A stretch of 64,000 nucleotides of DNA from Morchella semilibera. Taxonomy: Eukaryota > Ascomycota > Pezizomycetes > Pezizales > Morchellaceae. The stretch lies in contig WBVU01000003.1 of the NCBI GenBank assembly GCA_009192285.1, positions 3,379,973 to 3,443,972 on the forward strand, given 5' to 3'. The position numbers and the translations under genes were made by a program. The notes below the pieces were generated by a model that saw only the letters and a program-made list of their open reading frames with translations, was not told where the DNA came from and ran no database searches. Below, in pieces: positions 21,998 to 34,001 of this stretch; the stretch's first letter is position 1; each line of letters opens with the position of its first letter.

Positions 21998-22999
21998 ATG
22001 CCTATCAACCAGGTGAGTATCCCCCCCAACTAGATCAGTCCTGAAAAATCAGTACTGACGCTGCAGCAGCCCTCAAACCAGATCAAACTAACGAACGTCG
22101 CCGTCGTCAAAATGAAAAAAGGTACCTGCGCCCGGCACAATATACTACTTGCACACTAACACCCCACAGGTAAAAAGCGCTACGAGATCGCCTGCTACAA
22201 GAACAAAGTTCTCGAGTACCGTTCCGGCGTGTAAGCCTCTTCTAGTCACAACTTACTAGTACCCGCTAACATCTCCCACCCGCTAGCGAAACCGACCTCG
22301 ATGAAGTCCTCCAGATCCACCAAGTCTTCACAAACGTCTCCAAGGGCGCCGTAGCACCACACGCTGACCTCCAAAAGTCATTCGGCGCCTCCGCACAGCT
22401 GTCCGACATCATCCTCGAGATCCTGCAGAAGGGTGAGCTGCAAGTCGGTGAGAAGGAGCGCAATGCGAAGCTCGAGATGGTTCACAACGAGGTTATATCG
22501 CTGGTCGCAAACATGTGTGTAGACCCGGAGACGAAGCGCGTCTACACGGGGACCATGATCGAGAAGGCGCTGCAGGAGCTGAGCTCAAGGAAGAATGATG
22601 AGGAGGGCGTGCCGGCATGGCATGGCGTTACGGATAAGAAGAGTAGTAAGGCGCAGGCACTTGAGGCTATCAAGGCGCTCGTTCATCATCAGCCGGTGAG
22701 GATTGCGAGGGCGCGCATGAGGTTGAGGATTGTTTGCGCCAAGAGGGTGAAGGAGAAGGTTGAGGGATTTGTGGAGGAGATTGAGGAGGATGGATATGAG
22801 GGTGGTGATTGGGAGTGTGTCGGGTTTGTGGAGCCCGGGAGGTATAAAGGACTGGTCGACTTGGTCGGGCAGGAGACGAAAGGGAAAGGAAGAGTCGAGG
22901 TGTTGGACACTGCGGTAAGTTCTGAATCTTGATTTGCTATTCGGCGTTGATTTTGGGGATCTGACTGACGATTGGTGGTAGGTTGTGTATGAGGGATGA
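21998..22999 (+). CDS. SDO1: Ribosome maturation protein SDO1 (SBDS)
   Basis: Exons 21998-22012, 22070-22121, 22170-22230, 22287-22914 and 22982-22999 give 257 residues, matching the SBDS family. It opens MPINQPSNQIKLTNVAVVK, continues KKRYEIACYKNKVLEYRSGV and contains the FYSH-domain stretch ETDLDEVLQIHQVFTNVSKG. The middle and C-terminal SBDS domains follow, ending VVYEG. SBDS works with the GTPase EFL1 to release eIF6/TIF6 from nascent 60S subunits in the cytoplasm. Exon 2 has a tandem acceptor (CTGCAGCAG): use of the first AG (exon from 22067) would insert one Gln, use of the second gives the family's usual N-terminus. The last exon encodes five residues only. Confidence 0.95.
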
Positions 23000-24771
23000 A
23001 TTTTGGGGGTTTCTTGTTTTGTTTCTCTTAGGTATTCGGGACCATGCTGGGTAAATAAAATGCGAACTGGAGTTTCTCCTTTGATTCTTTATTTATATCG
23101 GTCTCCATAATTCATTGCATTTGCTCAAACAGATTGGGCTTCTGGCCCTTCTTGAATATCATCCCTCAGTCCACAGTTGTAGATCATTGACAGCGCTGCA
23201 TCTAGAATTCACATCTTTCATTGCATTGTACTTAGCTGGATCAGTCCTACATACTCAAGCAGGGTGTAGTTAGATATGGCAACTTAACAGGTTAGCACGA
23301 ACATACATACCCACTTTAGATCACATACGGACTTCCTAGGGCAGGTACTCCCTTGATTCCCTGTCGAACTCACACAAACCCTACCTTTATTTACAGCTGT
23401 AGGTAGGTACGTACATAAAGTACTGGGGTCGCGTGCCTTACTCCTTATCTCGGGTGTTCTATCGGGAACTTCTCGAATATGCCTATATATGCATCTAGCC
23501 AATAGATACTGGACATCCCCTTAATGAACCAGGCCCTACAACCGCATCTAGAGTGATCTCAATCCAGCTTCTGGGCCTAGAGTACATAACCGGAGTGGTA
23601 TGTACATACTCAATCGGAAGTGTATCGGCCGGTACTATGCGCTGCAAATACAACAGCTCGGGCCTTAAACACGTAGGTATGTAGAAGATACGTACTTGTT
23701 GAATGAGTCATTATTTCCGATTGGCTTGTTATCCGTAAACCTGGAAGTTGACTTCTTTTAGGGTTGAGGGTTTGAGGGCGTTGTTTTGAATAAACCTTGA
23801 TTCATGTCTCGGACCCAATAAAGGGCACTAAAGATCCGCGTTAGGCAGCTCACGACCGGGGGGGGGAAGGGGGGGTTGTATGTGGCGCAAACAGCAACAC
23901 AAACCCTGATTAGGTAGGGGGGCTGATAACGAGCCACGACATCATCCCATGATCACATTCTTAAATGGAAATCCCCGCTGGCTCATCAACCCTGGGGGTT
24001 AAATAATTTGGATTCATCCAATGCCTGCTCTAGGTAGAGATGTAGGTACATACTTGCTCTAACCCAGTCATGATGTGGGGCTGCCAGCGTAGGTACTCCT
24101 ACGCCAGGTACTCAGAGGGAGACAAAGAGAGAGAGAGAGAGGCTCGTGCAGACTACGAATAACTTTGTATTCTACCATGCAAGCTGCACGGAAATCTGCC
24201 CGGAAGGGTTCTCTCGGCTGACCAGAAAGTTCCCTGATACGCTGTGGTCTTTGGCTCAATTGTGTGATCGGCCCGAGCGCTGTCGTAGCTAGTCAGTCAG
24301 AGCCCGGGACCTGCGTTATCCTGCGCACCGTTATCTGGGGAACATCTCAGACCCGGAGGCTGGGCATTCATATTTGCCTTCCCATCGCTGATTGGTTCGA
24401 TTTTACTTGATACCATGCGTCATTATCTGGGTACCTACACCTTCCAGCCAGTGGCCGCACATCCCCCCCCCCTCTCACACCCCTTAGGTTAATCCTATGT
24501 CCCCAGGTTTCACAGCGATCGTAGACTCGCATCAGTCATCATCATCTACTGCGTAGGCCCGAGGAGACACAAAACCCGCGTCGTTCCCCCCTTCTCCTCG
24601 CTTTCTTCTCCAGCTCTGCTCGAAAACCTTCGCCTGCACCTATTTCCCCCATTAAATAGGACAAGAACTCTCTCTCCCTCTCTCCCTCTCTCACAGTTGG
24701 TTCATCTCTCATATACCACAACAACAATCACTAAAGAACCCCCCTACTTTTCATTCACTCTTTGAATAATC
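23000..24771. other. Intergenic region upstream of carboxypeptidase gene
   Basis: About 1.8 kb without a supported gene. Many GTAGGTA/TACCTAC motifs. Homopolymers: G runs near 23859-23874 and a C run near 24464-24471. GAGAGAGA tract at 24127-24142. No TACATGTA octamer here. Confidence 0.5.
24668..24693 (+). promoter_or_regulatory. CT-rich core-promoter tract of the carboxypeptidase gene
   Basis: A run of CTCTCTCCCTCTCT units lies 80-100 bases upstream of the ATG at 24772. Pyrimidine tracts in this position are typical of well-expressed filamentous fungal genes. The assignment is positional. Confidence 0.4.
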
Positions 24772-26464
24772 ATGAAGCTTTCGGTAGCTTCCCTTGCTGC
24801 CCTCTCCTTAGCTGGTGGGGCATACGCCTTCTTCCCAAACCCTGAGCAGAATCCCCTCGTTGCCTCTTCTCAGTCTTCTTCCTCTCTTTCCCCATCCATT
24901 GCCCAGATCCAGGAGCAGCTTTCTGCCCTTGGTGGCGAGCACACTGCCGAGGCCATCACGGCATGGAACCGTATCGCTGAGTTGTACCCCGAAGATACCA
25001 TTTCTGCTGTACAGGCTCTCCTTAACAAGAGCAAGCCAAAGTTTGGCATTAAGAAGATCCCAGATAACAAGTGGGATTACATTGTCGAGGGTAGTGACGT
25101 TGTCTCCGCTCTTGGTAGCAAGATCGGTGGCCATGAGAAACTCAAGGGGACGAAGTTGAGGATTAAGAAGCCCAATGGTCTTGGGATCGACGAGAAGGTC
25201 AAGCAGTACTCAGGGTACCTTGATGTCGACGATGAGGACAAGCACTTCTTCTTTTGTAAGTACCACTTTCTGCGAATATCTACTGAACAATCTCTTACAT
25301 TATGGTACAGGGTTCTTTGAGTCTCGCAACGACCCCAAGAATGACCCCGTAGTATTGTGGCTCAACGGTGGTCCTGGGTGTTCGTCGCTTACTGGGCTCT
25401 TCATGGAGCTTGGTCCTGCGTCGATCAACGCGAAGATCCACACTGTTCAAAACGACTACTCATGGAACTCCAACGCGTCGGTTATCTTCCTTGACCAGCC
25501 AGTCAATGTTGGATACTCTTACTCTTCCAGCGAGGTTTCCAGCACTCATGCTGCTGGAAAGGATGTTTACGCGTTCTTAACCATGTTCTTTCAAAAGTTC
25601 CCTGAGTACAGTGCCCAGGACTTCCACATTGCTGGTGAATCTTATGCCGGACATTACATTCCCCAGTTCGCGACTGAGATCCTCGAGCACGAGGACCGCA
25701 ACATCAACCTCAAGTCTGTCCTCATTGGTAACGGCCTTACCGATGGAAAAACCCAGTACAACTACTACCGCCCCATGGCCTGTGGTGAGGGTGGATACCC
25801 TGCTGTTCTCAACGAGGGTGAGTGCAAGGCTATGGACGATGCCTACCCTCGCTGTGCTTCTATGATCGACAACTGCTATAAGACCGGTTCCATTTGGTCT
25901 TGTGTCCCTGCCTCAATTTACTGCAACAACGCCATGATGCGCTCTTACCAGAATACCGGTTATAACGTTTACGACATCCGTGGCAAGTGCGAGGACACAG
26001 ACAACCTTTGCTACTCTGAGTTGGGCTGGATTCAAAAGTATTTGAACAAGGAGGAAGTCATGTCTTCTCTCGGTGCCGAGGTTTCCTCATACGAATCTTG
26101 CAACTTCAACATCAATCGTAACTTCCTCCTTGGTGGCGACTGGATGAAGCCATTCCACAACTTTATCCCTCCTCTCCTTGAGAAGATCCCGGTCCTAATC
26201 TACGCTGGTGATGCCGATTTCATTTGCAACTGGCTCGGAAACCACGCTTGGACTGAGGCTCTTGAGTGGCACGGAAAGAAGGCGTTCAACAAGGAGCCCC
26301 TTGCCCCCTTCATTGTCAACGGCAAGGAGAGTGGTCAAATTAAGTCCTCCGACAACTTCACCTTCGCCAGAGTTTACGAGGCCGGACACATGATGCCATA
26401 CAACCAGCCTGAGCCCTCTTTGCAGCTCCTCAACAGGTGGTTGTTTGGCGACTACTGGGCCTAG
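24772..26464 (+). CDS. Carboxypeptidase Y, vacuolar serine carboxypeptidase (S10)
   Basis: Exons 24772-25255 and 25311-26464 give 545 residues. The 55-nt intron (GTAAGT to TACAG) joins DKHFFF to WFFESRND. A signal peptide (about residues 1-19) and a propeptide of roughly 100 residues precede the mature enzyme. The catalytic triad is visible: Ser272 in GESYAGHY, Asp464 in [12 protein letters not shown] and His521 in [11 protein letters not shown]. The oxyanion and substrate site [11 protein letters not shown] is at residues 180-190. Many cysteines and N-glycosylation sequons are present, as in yeast PRC1/CPY and Aspergillus cpyA. It should remove C-terminal residues from peptides in the acidic vacuole. 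I did not find a clear QRPL-type vacuolar sorting motif in the propeptide. Confidence 0.96.
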
Positions 26465-27291
26465 ACAGCTTAGTAAATGTATCGAATGTTAAAGTAATGT
26501 GACTCTCTTGGGATGAAGGGTATGCTGGTGATATGGTACGATAAATACGCGGTGTTTTCTTTTTCTTTTCGCATTGGTTTTTATGGGCGGATCCCATGGG
26601 TTTCATTGTATTGTAGGGTCTTCATTATCGCATTTTTAGTAATTAAGCCTTTTGGTTTTATTCGGTGAATAAATCTAAACCTGATCTTTGAACTATTTCA
26701 AGCCATGTGCAATATTTGATCAAGAACGCACTTCCTTTTGGAGTCATATAGAAGTGCCTTGCCGCTTCAGCTTAAATCACTGCAGGCGCGTTGATGACCA
26801 GATACAACCATCGTGACTCCCAGGACGGTTGCCAGTGGATACAGGGGACTTCTGCTGGGGTTTGGCAGAGAAATGTTTGCCTTAGGCAAAGAGGCGTTTA
26901 AACCACCGACAAACCCGCCAGAGTCTGCTTCATGTTGATGTTAACACAGCTTCAACCCAAGTTTCCGAGAGTTGACAAGCTTTAGTAGTATTTTTTTGAT
27001 AGGTTCAAACTTCTCCACAACTGTTCCATGTTCTAGTCGGAACTAGTCTTGTATTATTTGTCTAAGGAGCGCGTAACTATTGATCTAGAGATCATCTTCT
27101 GTCTCAAAGCTAAAAAGGGGTATCAGGCAGTTATATACAGTAAAGTTTTTTATCAAGACAAAGCACTTGGGGCCATGTCAAACACCACTCGTCGCAGGGA
27201 GGGGAGGGGAGGGGAGGGGAAGGGAAGGGAAGGGAAGGGAAAGGGGAGTATTTAAGAAAAACGAGGGTATTTTACAGTCCCAGATTGAACA
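26465..27291. other. Intergenic region between convergent genes
   Basis: It holds the 3' ends of the flanking convergent genes and a purine minisatellite at 27197-27246. No gene supported. Confidence 0.5.
27197..27246 (+). repeat. GGGGA/GGGAA pentamer minisatellite
   Basis: About ten consecutive five-base units, first GGGGA and then GGGAA, form an all-purine strand. The G runs could form triplex or quadruplex structures in the 3' intergenic region. Confidence 0.9.
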
Positions 27292-28702
27292 CTAGATCTT
27301 TTCCGCGACCCAAAACTCGGACTCGTAGGTGTAGGTAAGCATACTCATGACATCTCCCACGTACTGGGTGCTCCCATTGCCCCGCTTGACAATCCTGAAC
27401 CCGTAGGTGGCAATCAACTCTAGCACCTCCTCTAGAGATATCTCAAAGCTACCGTCCCCTTCGTTCCTCTTTGGCGCCTCGTGGTTCTCATAGTGCCAGA
27501 GGAGGGGGCCAAAGTTGATCCACAAACCTCCTGGAACGAGTAGGTTCCGGATTGTTTCGAGGTATGAGCAGAGGTTGGGGGCTGTGTCGATGAAAAAGAC
27601 GGTGGCGCATACCTCAAATGTTTCTGACGATTCGGGGTTATTGTAGCCGCATATGAAGTCACTGGCGCTCATAGAGAAGCGGTCGTTGGCCGCGGCGAGG
27701 AGAGACGCCGGATGTACGTCCGGGATGAGGACAGGTCGTAGTTGGTTGGTAATTGACTTGTGGTTGGAGAAGGTGTTGATAAAGGGGTGGAGGGTGAACT
27801 CGTTGGCTTTGGTAGAGCTAGAGGGTGTTAGTAATGGAGAAGAGTATGGACGAGGAGAAACGGACTGGTTAAGGATAAAATTGGAGGCCATAAGTTGATG
27901 GTAGGAGAATTCGTTGCCCTGAGCGCTATAGCCTGGTTTGGCGTAAGGCGTAAGTTAGGGCCAAAAGAAATACGGAAAATCACATCCTTACCTGCTATTG
28001 CAATATCAAATGCCAATCTACCCAGCCCAGCCCCAGGAACTAAAACTCTGATATTTGCCCTATATGATAATCATTAGAGCTAGTTACCTAGGCAAATTAA
28101 ACACTCCCCTGATGATACCACCAAAGGACAAACTTACTTGTCCTCAATTCCTAGTGCTCCATATCTCTCCTCCAATTCCTTCATAACTGGCCCGTAACAC
28201 ACATCCCGTTCAGCTGCTCCCTCTGCACTCCAGTCTCGGTAAAATTGCTTGATAGTGCTCTTGACTTTATCCATGTCCTCATGTGTCACCATTTTCTCCA
28301 GCCTCTTCTTGCCCTCCCTATCCGATGGAATATCGATGCCGAATGATTCGCTTGCTGTACGGAAAATAGCCTCAGAAAGGAGAGCATTGCTCTCAATTGC
28401 ATCGTCTACCATATCTAATTTCCTAAGATATGCGGTAGGGAGCTTCTGAAGAAGATCCTGATGTGTACGTGGGAGATTGAAGAAAGCATTTCGACGGCGA
28501 TGTGTTAAATTATTGTGGGCGGTGCGGCGGTAGAGACTAGTATGGGCATTAATTAAGTATAAGGATTCAGGGATTAACTTACTTACAAGTATGAATATAG
28601 GGCAGAGACTGCAGCATGGTGCTCTTCAGGGTCCTCGTACGGGTTTATTCCTTGGTTGGGATCGTGTTCATGACCAACATCTAATTCCAACATCCGGGAC
28701 AT
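27292..28702 (-). CDS. Carnosine N-methyltransferase-like protein (N2227 family)
   Basis: Four exons on the minus strand, 28702-28587, 28536-28138, 28059-27992 and 27932-27292, give 407 residues. Introns are 50, 78 and 59 nt, with consistent GTAAG donors. The N-terminal helical part (EEHHAAVSALYSYF, then YRRTAHNNLTHRRRNAF) fits the N2227 family. The SAM-binding motif I is VLVPGAGLGRLAFDIA (residues 177-192). Downstream come NEFSYHQLMASNFILN, TVFFIDTAPN and LLVPGGLWINFGPLLWHYEN. In vertebrates CARNMT1 methylates carnosine to anserine, and yeast YNL092W belongs to the family. Fungi are not known to make carnosine, so the natural substrate here is open (a His-containing peptide or protein is plausible). 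Confidence 0.9.
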
Positions 28703-31020
28703 CGTTAATCTGCGGTATTACCAGCTAATAGATCGATCCAGGAATCTATTATCGTGGGATGATGTGATGTAACAGATGTGGATAGTATCCTTTACGGGGG
28801 ATTGGACGACGTGATGTGGGGTATTTGGTGGGGTTGGCCTTGGCAACTTCCGATTGATCTCCTATGACGCTTGGCGAGCATGTTCAGGGCAACTTGTCCC
28901 CCCTCCTGTACTCCAGATGTAGATTTCACTGTGATACGCTGTACTGAAGCGACGGTAGAGAATGTTCAGTTTTGAAACACCTGTCCGTTTGTCCCCGAAA
29001 GTGTTGCATGTGATGATCCTTCGGCTAGCCACCTTCATGATCGACGTTCAAGAGTCTTCGCTTTACTCTATAAAATCACCACGATATCTTGCTCTGTCGT
29101 GATAATCACCCTCCCACAGAGGCTCACTTGTTTTTTTACCGATCACAGCCTTACAGGCAGATATCACTCAGTGGTCATACCTCCACCGCCCCCTAAGGAA
29201 TAAAATTAAGTTTTCAATAATTCACCTTCTCCGCGAGCCCTAGCTTGAAAATGTTGAGAAATACCTTAGGGGACATTTTGGGAAGGTGCTTAACTGGTTG
29301 TGAATGGCTAACGGTAACCGAAGGTTTTGCTGAAAGGTTGGTCTACTCATAGCCAGGAAAGAACAGCTCTAATTTTCAGGTGCTTGTGTCTTTAATATGT
29401 TGGCAAAGAGTTTGGAGGTATTATGTCCAGCCAGCGAAGCATTGCGTTAGTATCAAGGTTATGTACCAGGCTACCAAGTAAAATAGCAGACCCAATGATT
29501 GCTCGGTGCGGACGAAATACGAATTGCAAACACGCACGCGGGGTTTCCCGGACAACAACTACTCCTCAACCATACAGCGCAGATCTATCTACAATCTCAC
29601 CTCTTGTACATCTACCATGAAAAAGCAAGCCTGGAAAACTTAGTTTAAACCATCCAGTACGCACCCAGTAGATAAATATTCAGCTCATATCATTATTCAC
29701 CGACAAAACTCAGCAGGCGCAGATTTTGAAGAAAAGAAAACATAAAATCCTAACGAATCCAATTTCGGTTGTGTCAGAAGGCTACATACCTGCCTGCGAT
29801 AAGGCCGCGGACGTTTGGCAAAAAAGCTACTTACATACACCGGCAAAAAGAAGTGGGAGAGAAAAAAAATTGACAACGCCACACACTAGCTGTAGGAGAT
29901 AATTTTCACGATGATATTAATAATATCAGAGGCGGCAGAAGTGGACTCGCAACACGTATTAACTACTGCAGAGGAGCTGAAGCGTACGAAAGCATTATAT
30001 TGGAAACGCTGGTCGGTCCTGTGGGCCGGTCTTTTAAACGCTTTTCTTAACTCCCATCCACGATGGTTGTACACGCCTGTCTGGGTGTTTGTGCATTTCC
30101 CCGAGATCAACCACCATCAAACTGATGTGGTAGTGAGCGCCGTAAGGAAGGTGCAAATGTGACTCCTCCCGTATCGAAGTCCAACTGCTGGGATCGCAAC
30201 GATCGGTCTCAAGATTCCGTTTTATGATAATATTCCTAAGAGGAAACCCAATCACTCCTTGCTGGGCCATGGGAGTGAGTAGAGACTGCGCAAATGCAGC
30301 CAGCTCCCGATTATCTGATTGGCAGTCTATGTGATCGGCGCCAATCAGGTTACCGGAAATGCTGGCAAAGTCTCTATTAAAGTACTTTACATCTTAGGGG
30401 ACTGCATTTTGCGGGGTTGGCGGTAAAAGCAATAGTACTACTTTCGCCAAAAACCTCCAGAAAATAGGATACCGAGGAATTGAAGCGGTGTGGTGTGCAA
30501 GTGGATGGGTGTATGCAAACTTAACCGTCAAGGGTGGTTGCACACAGACAGGGTCCAGTCGCCAGCCAACTCCTCCCCAACGCAATACTGACAGATTTCG
30601 TACAGTAGACTGGTGTACCTACCACCATTGAGGAAATGCTTGATTGCCAGTTTTTTTGGGCCACGCTATGCCAGATACCGGTGAGAACGCCGTAGCAACG
30701 AAAGGAGAAAAAAGATAGTCAACTTTTGGAATAATACGGTACTCAAACTGAGTGGGTGATAATAATCGAATCCCTTTCTCCCAATGCAACGCTCCTAGAT
30801 AATGAACAGAGAATAATACAAATACAATCCGAGGAAATTCGTGATGGAGCCAGTAACCAGGAAAGAACACCAAAATAAAGACAGAAACCCTAAACGAGAG
30901 GTACCCAAAAGAAACTCCTGCTCCCAGAGCAAAGTCACCCTTTTCCGTGCGATTCAAAATCGTCCTTGCTCATCTCCCCTCCCTCCCCTCCCCAACGACC
31001 AATTAATGTTTTCGGGTTGC
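28703..31020. other. Intergenic region
   Basis: About 2.3 kb with no supported gene; the ORFs here are short and unrelated to known families. No TACATGTA octamer. A CCTCCCCTCCC-rich stretch lies at about 30975-30992. Confidence 0.4.
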
Positions 31021-31348
31021 TTATAGCTCTGGTGACGGGGTCTCGTCTGTCCATTCGTCTCCGCTACTGCTGGTGTTGCTGTTTGAACGTGCAAGCACCA
31101 CAGGCTCGACAGGGTGGCTATGATTATACTCAATTAGTATAATGATCGTGAGATCAAAAAGGAGGAACTTACAGAGCTAGTCCACCGTTCTTGCACTTCT
31201 TGGTACCACAGGTCCGTGATGAAAGCACATCAACTGACTGGGAGCTCGCCATGCACTCGGACATATCGTCGTTGACCCATCCACAAACGGAGGTATTCTC
31301 CTCAACTTCACATCCACAGGCGAATACGGTGTTCTTGTAGTTGCACAT
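31021..31348 (-). CDS. Small cysteine-rich protein, 90 residues
   Basis: Exon 1 is 31348-31173 and exon 2 is 31117-31021, with a 55-nt intron (GTAAGT, ATACTAATT branch, CATAG). The product begins MCNYKNTVFACGCEVEEN and has eight cysteines in the first 55 residues: C2, C11, C13, C22, C32, C47, C52 and one or more near CGTKKCKNGG. There is no signal peptide, so it is probably cytosolic or nuclear and may bind a metal. The C-terminal 30 residues are acidic and Ser-rich, ending in SPEL. I recall short fungal proteins with a similar MC-Y start and CGC motif but know of no assigned function. The frame, splice sites and Cys spacing argue that it is real. Confidence 0.65.
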
Positions 31349-33610
31349 TTTGAATTTCAAGGAATTGGAAGAGTGTTCAGGTATTTAGAAGGCGGTTGAA
31401 TAGTAGTTATAACGGAAGATTGAAGAAGCTGCCTTTTTTTTTTGAACGGAGGGCTGTTCGACAATGGGGGAGGGAAAGGAAGAACTTTATAGCCAAATGA
31501 CTCTCGCCCCCCCACCTCCCCCCAGAGGCGAGCGAGCATACATGCATGGAGTGAGGACACCCATTAAACATTTAATTTCCTGAGAGACTAGTGCTAGTAT
31601 CAGGCTGCCTAGTCTTGGTGGTGGTGGTGCGAACATCCCACGAATTCCAGAAGAGAAAAATCCAAATCAGCAAATATCCGTGCGGTGTTTGGCAGACTCA
31701 CGGCCGAACTAAAATTACAGAAACAGTAAGAGATACCCAAAATTCCCTATTTGGGTTGTTCAACCGTTCGGGTCCTGTCGCACGGTACTGTACGATGTCG
31801 TCAATGCGCCGCCCAATCCGAGACACGATCAACCTTGGAGCTCTTGGGAAAGTTGCTTGCTCCTCTCCTGAGGCTCTGGCGATCTTTAGTTCTTTCTATT
31901 TCATAACTGGTCTGGACAGGATTGTTGTTTCCTCCATTCCTTTTTTGCCGAATTTCGCTACCATGGTCTTTACACACCCTTTCTCCGCCCTTACTCCCCC
32001 CCCCCTTCCCAGGTGATCTTCAGGGTCTTGTGGAGTGGAGGCTCCCTTCAAGAATTATAAAAATTCGGAAGCCTCCCGCCCGAGACATACTGAGCTCATG
32101 AGACAATATTAGACAGAACTCAGAAATGACGTCCTCCTACATTTCTATGTTCCTGAGTCTTAGGAACTCCATATTCCTCTTCTACAAACGTACCCCAACT
32201 CCAACACGTTGCACCCCACAGTTAAAGTTGATAATCGGATCTCGACCGATTGTAAAGTTAGGATGGATGATTCAGGCTGGGCTAGTGGTCATGCAGAATA
32301 ACAGTTTGAAATGGTGTTCTAGTAGATCCTCGCGGGAAATGATGAGTACTAGCAGTAGATCTTTAACGTTTCTAACAGCCAAGACTGAAGATCATGAAGG
32401 TAGCTCTGGATAATAAGTAAATATATTTCCTAGTACTTGCCGGGCTATCGTGAGTAAATAATTCCAAGTATTTTTCCCGCTCTTTTCTAGACGGTGAAGC
32501 TAAAGATCTAGCTAGCTTCTCGGATTCCTCAGGGAATTCCCCGTGCTAACTGTAATACGCTTACCACTGTTAATTGCCTGTGGCGATTAATTCGGACGCC
32601 CATTGCCCCGCGAGGCAAGCTAAACCGGGAGCTCAGCGGTTGATTTTTAAGGTAAGGGACCAAAAATCCTGTTCAGCGAGTAGAGGATGTGGACTAGAGT
32701 ACTACTACAACGAACAACGAACAACGAACATCACCCCAACTGACGAGGCGAGCGAATTTTTTCTCTCCTTGCCGATAATCGTTCCACCTCTGTTATTTAT
32801 TATTAGTCTGCCAGGCATCACTACTCTACGTAGACCCAGTTTCCCTTACTTACCCCCCCAACCGCAGATCATGGCCGACTTTGGATTACCTGCTCACAAC
32901 AACAAAGTTCACCTAAAGAGAGACTTCATGTTATGAGGGCAAAGGTGGTACCGCCTGTAGAGTAGATTACCCATCCATCTAGGCCGGTTGTTTACGAGCA
33001 CCTACACAATACCTACATTTATAGAGCCGCGGTGAAGAACTGCAGCAATGGGTGTCCACTATTTTACGTTTCTAGAAGAACCAGCCCATCCGAAGCCAAA
33101 GCAAGCATGGATTTGCGTTTGAGGCTTTTCCCCGCACTTTCCGAGAATTAACCCGGGGTAATGAGGGGGAACCCAATATTCGGCAAACAAAGTGAACGCG
33201 ACCTCGGATAGGGCGCATCACATCACAAAAATAAGATGCAGGTTGGAGAAGATCCCGCCTGAACCCTGGTTGAGAGCTAGACACATTTCGAATCCCGATG
33301 GCTGGAACACATTGGGGAAGAAAAATATTTATTTATTTTGGTTTCCAAAACCACAAGGTCCTAAAATACAGCTAGCTGGTTAACTGGATCGGGCCACTTC
33401 GAAACAGAGTGCTTCTGCCGAAGTAAGGCCATCAGATCTAGGGCAGCATGCTCTAAGCTGCAGTAATAAGATCCCATCACCAGGATGTGAACATTGCGGT
33501 GTTAATCGCGTGACAACTTTATTATAAACTTTACGCCTGTTAGTTCAAGAGCTAATGACGAAACTGGTAACAAAAAAGGTAAGAGAAGGAAGGGTATTCA
33601 GAAAAGGCAT

Positions 33611-33668
33611 ATTTTATCCACATAATTGTTCAGAACAGGTCTGTGTAAATATATTTTTTTCATCATAA
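33611..33668 (+). repeat. Direct repeat, copy A
   Basis: About 35 bases are nearly identical to copy B at 33949-34001, 340 bases downstream. The shared core includes CACATAATTGTTCAGAACAG and continues GTCTGTGT, then TTTCATCATAA. Flanks diverge. Confidence 0.8.
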
Positions 33669-33948
33669 TGGGGTGACACGGAGTGTGGTGGAGATGGGGA
33701 GAATTACCTCTACAAAAAAAAAGCCTGGAGAATCCAACAGCCAGGTCTTGTTTTTCTCATATGAGTCCATGTGGCAGGCAGTGCCGTCTTGCGTATGCCT
33801 CTAACTACAACATGCCAGTGCCGTAACTCACTCACCCCTATAAAATTCTTCAGGCCTCGTTAGTCAATCAATTGAGATAGAGCGAGTAATGAATTGACCA
33901 AAATCGGGATGGGGTAAAAGATTATTCAGAAGGTCTCCAAGAAATTGT

Positions 33949-34001
33949 ATTTTGTCCACATAATTGTTCAGAACAGGTCTGTGTTTAATTTCTTTCATCA
34001 T
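33949..34001 (+). repeat. Direct repeat, copy B
   Basis: Partner of copy A at 33611-33668, same orientation, same core, with a few substitutions in the T-rich part. It is probably a local duplication or two copies of a short dispersed element. Confidence 0.8.

Noticed and set aside
33270-33310. TTTCGAATCCCG resembles a tRNA T arm
   Set aside because: No acceptor or anticodon stem can be drawn around it.
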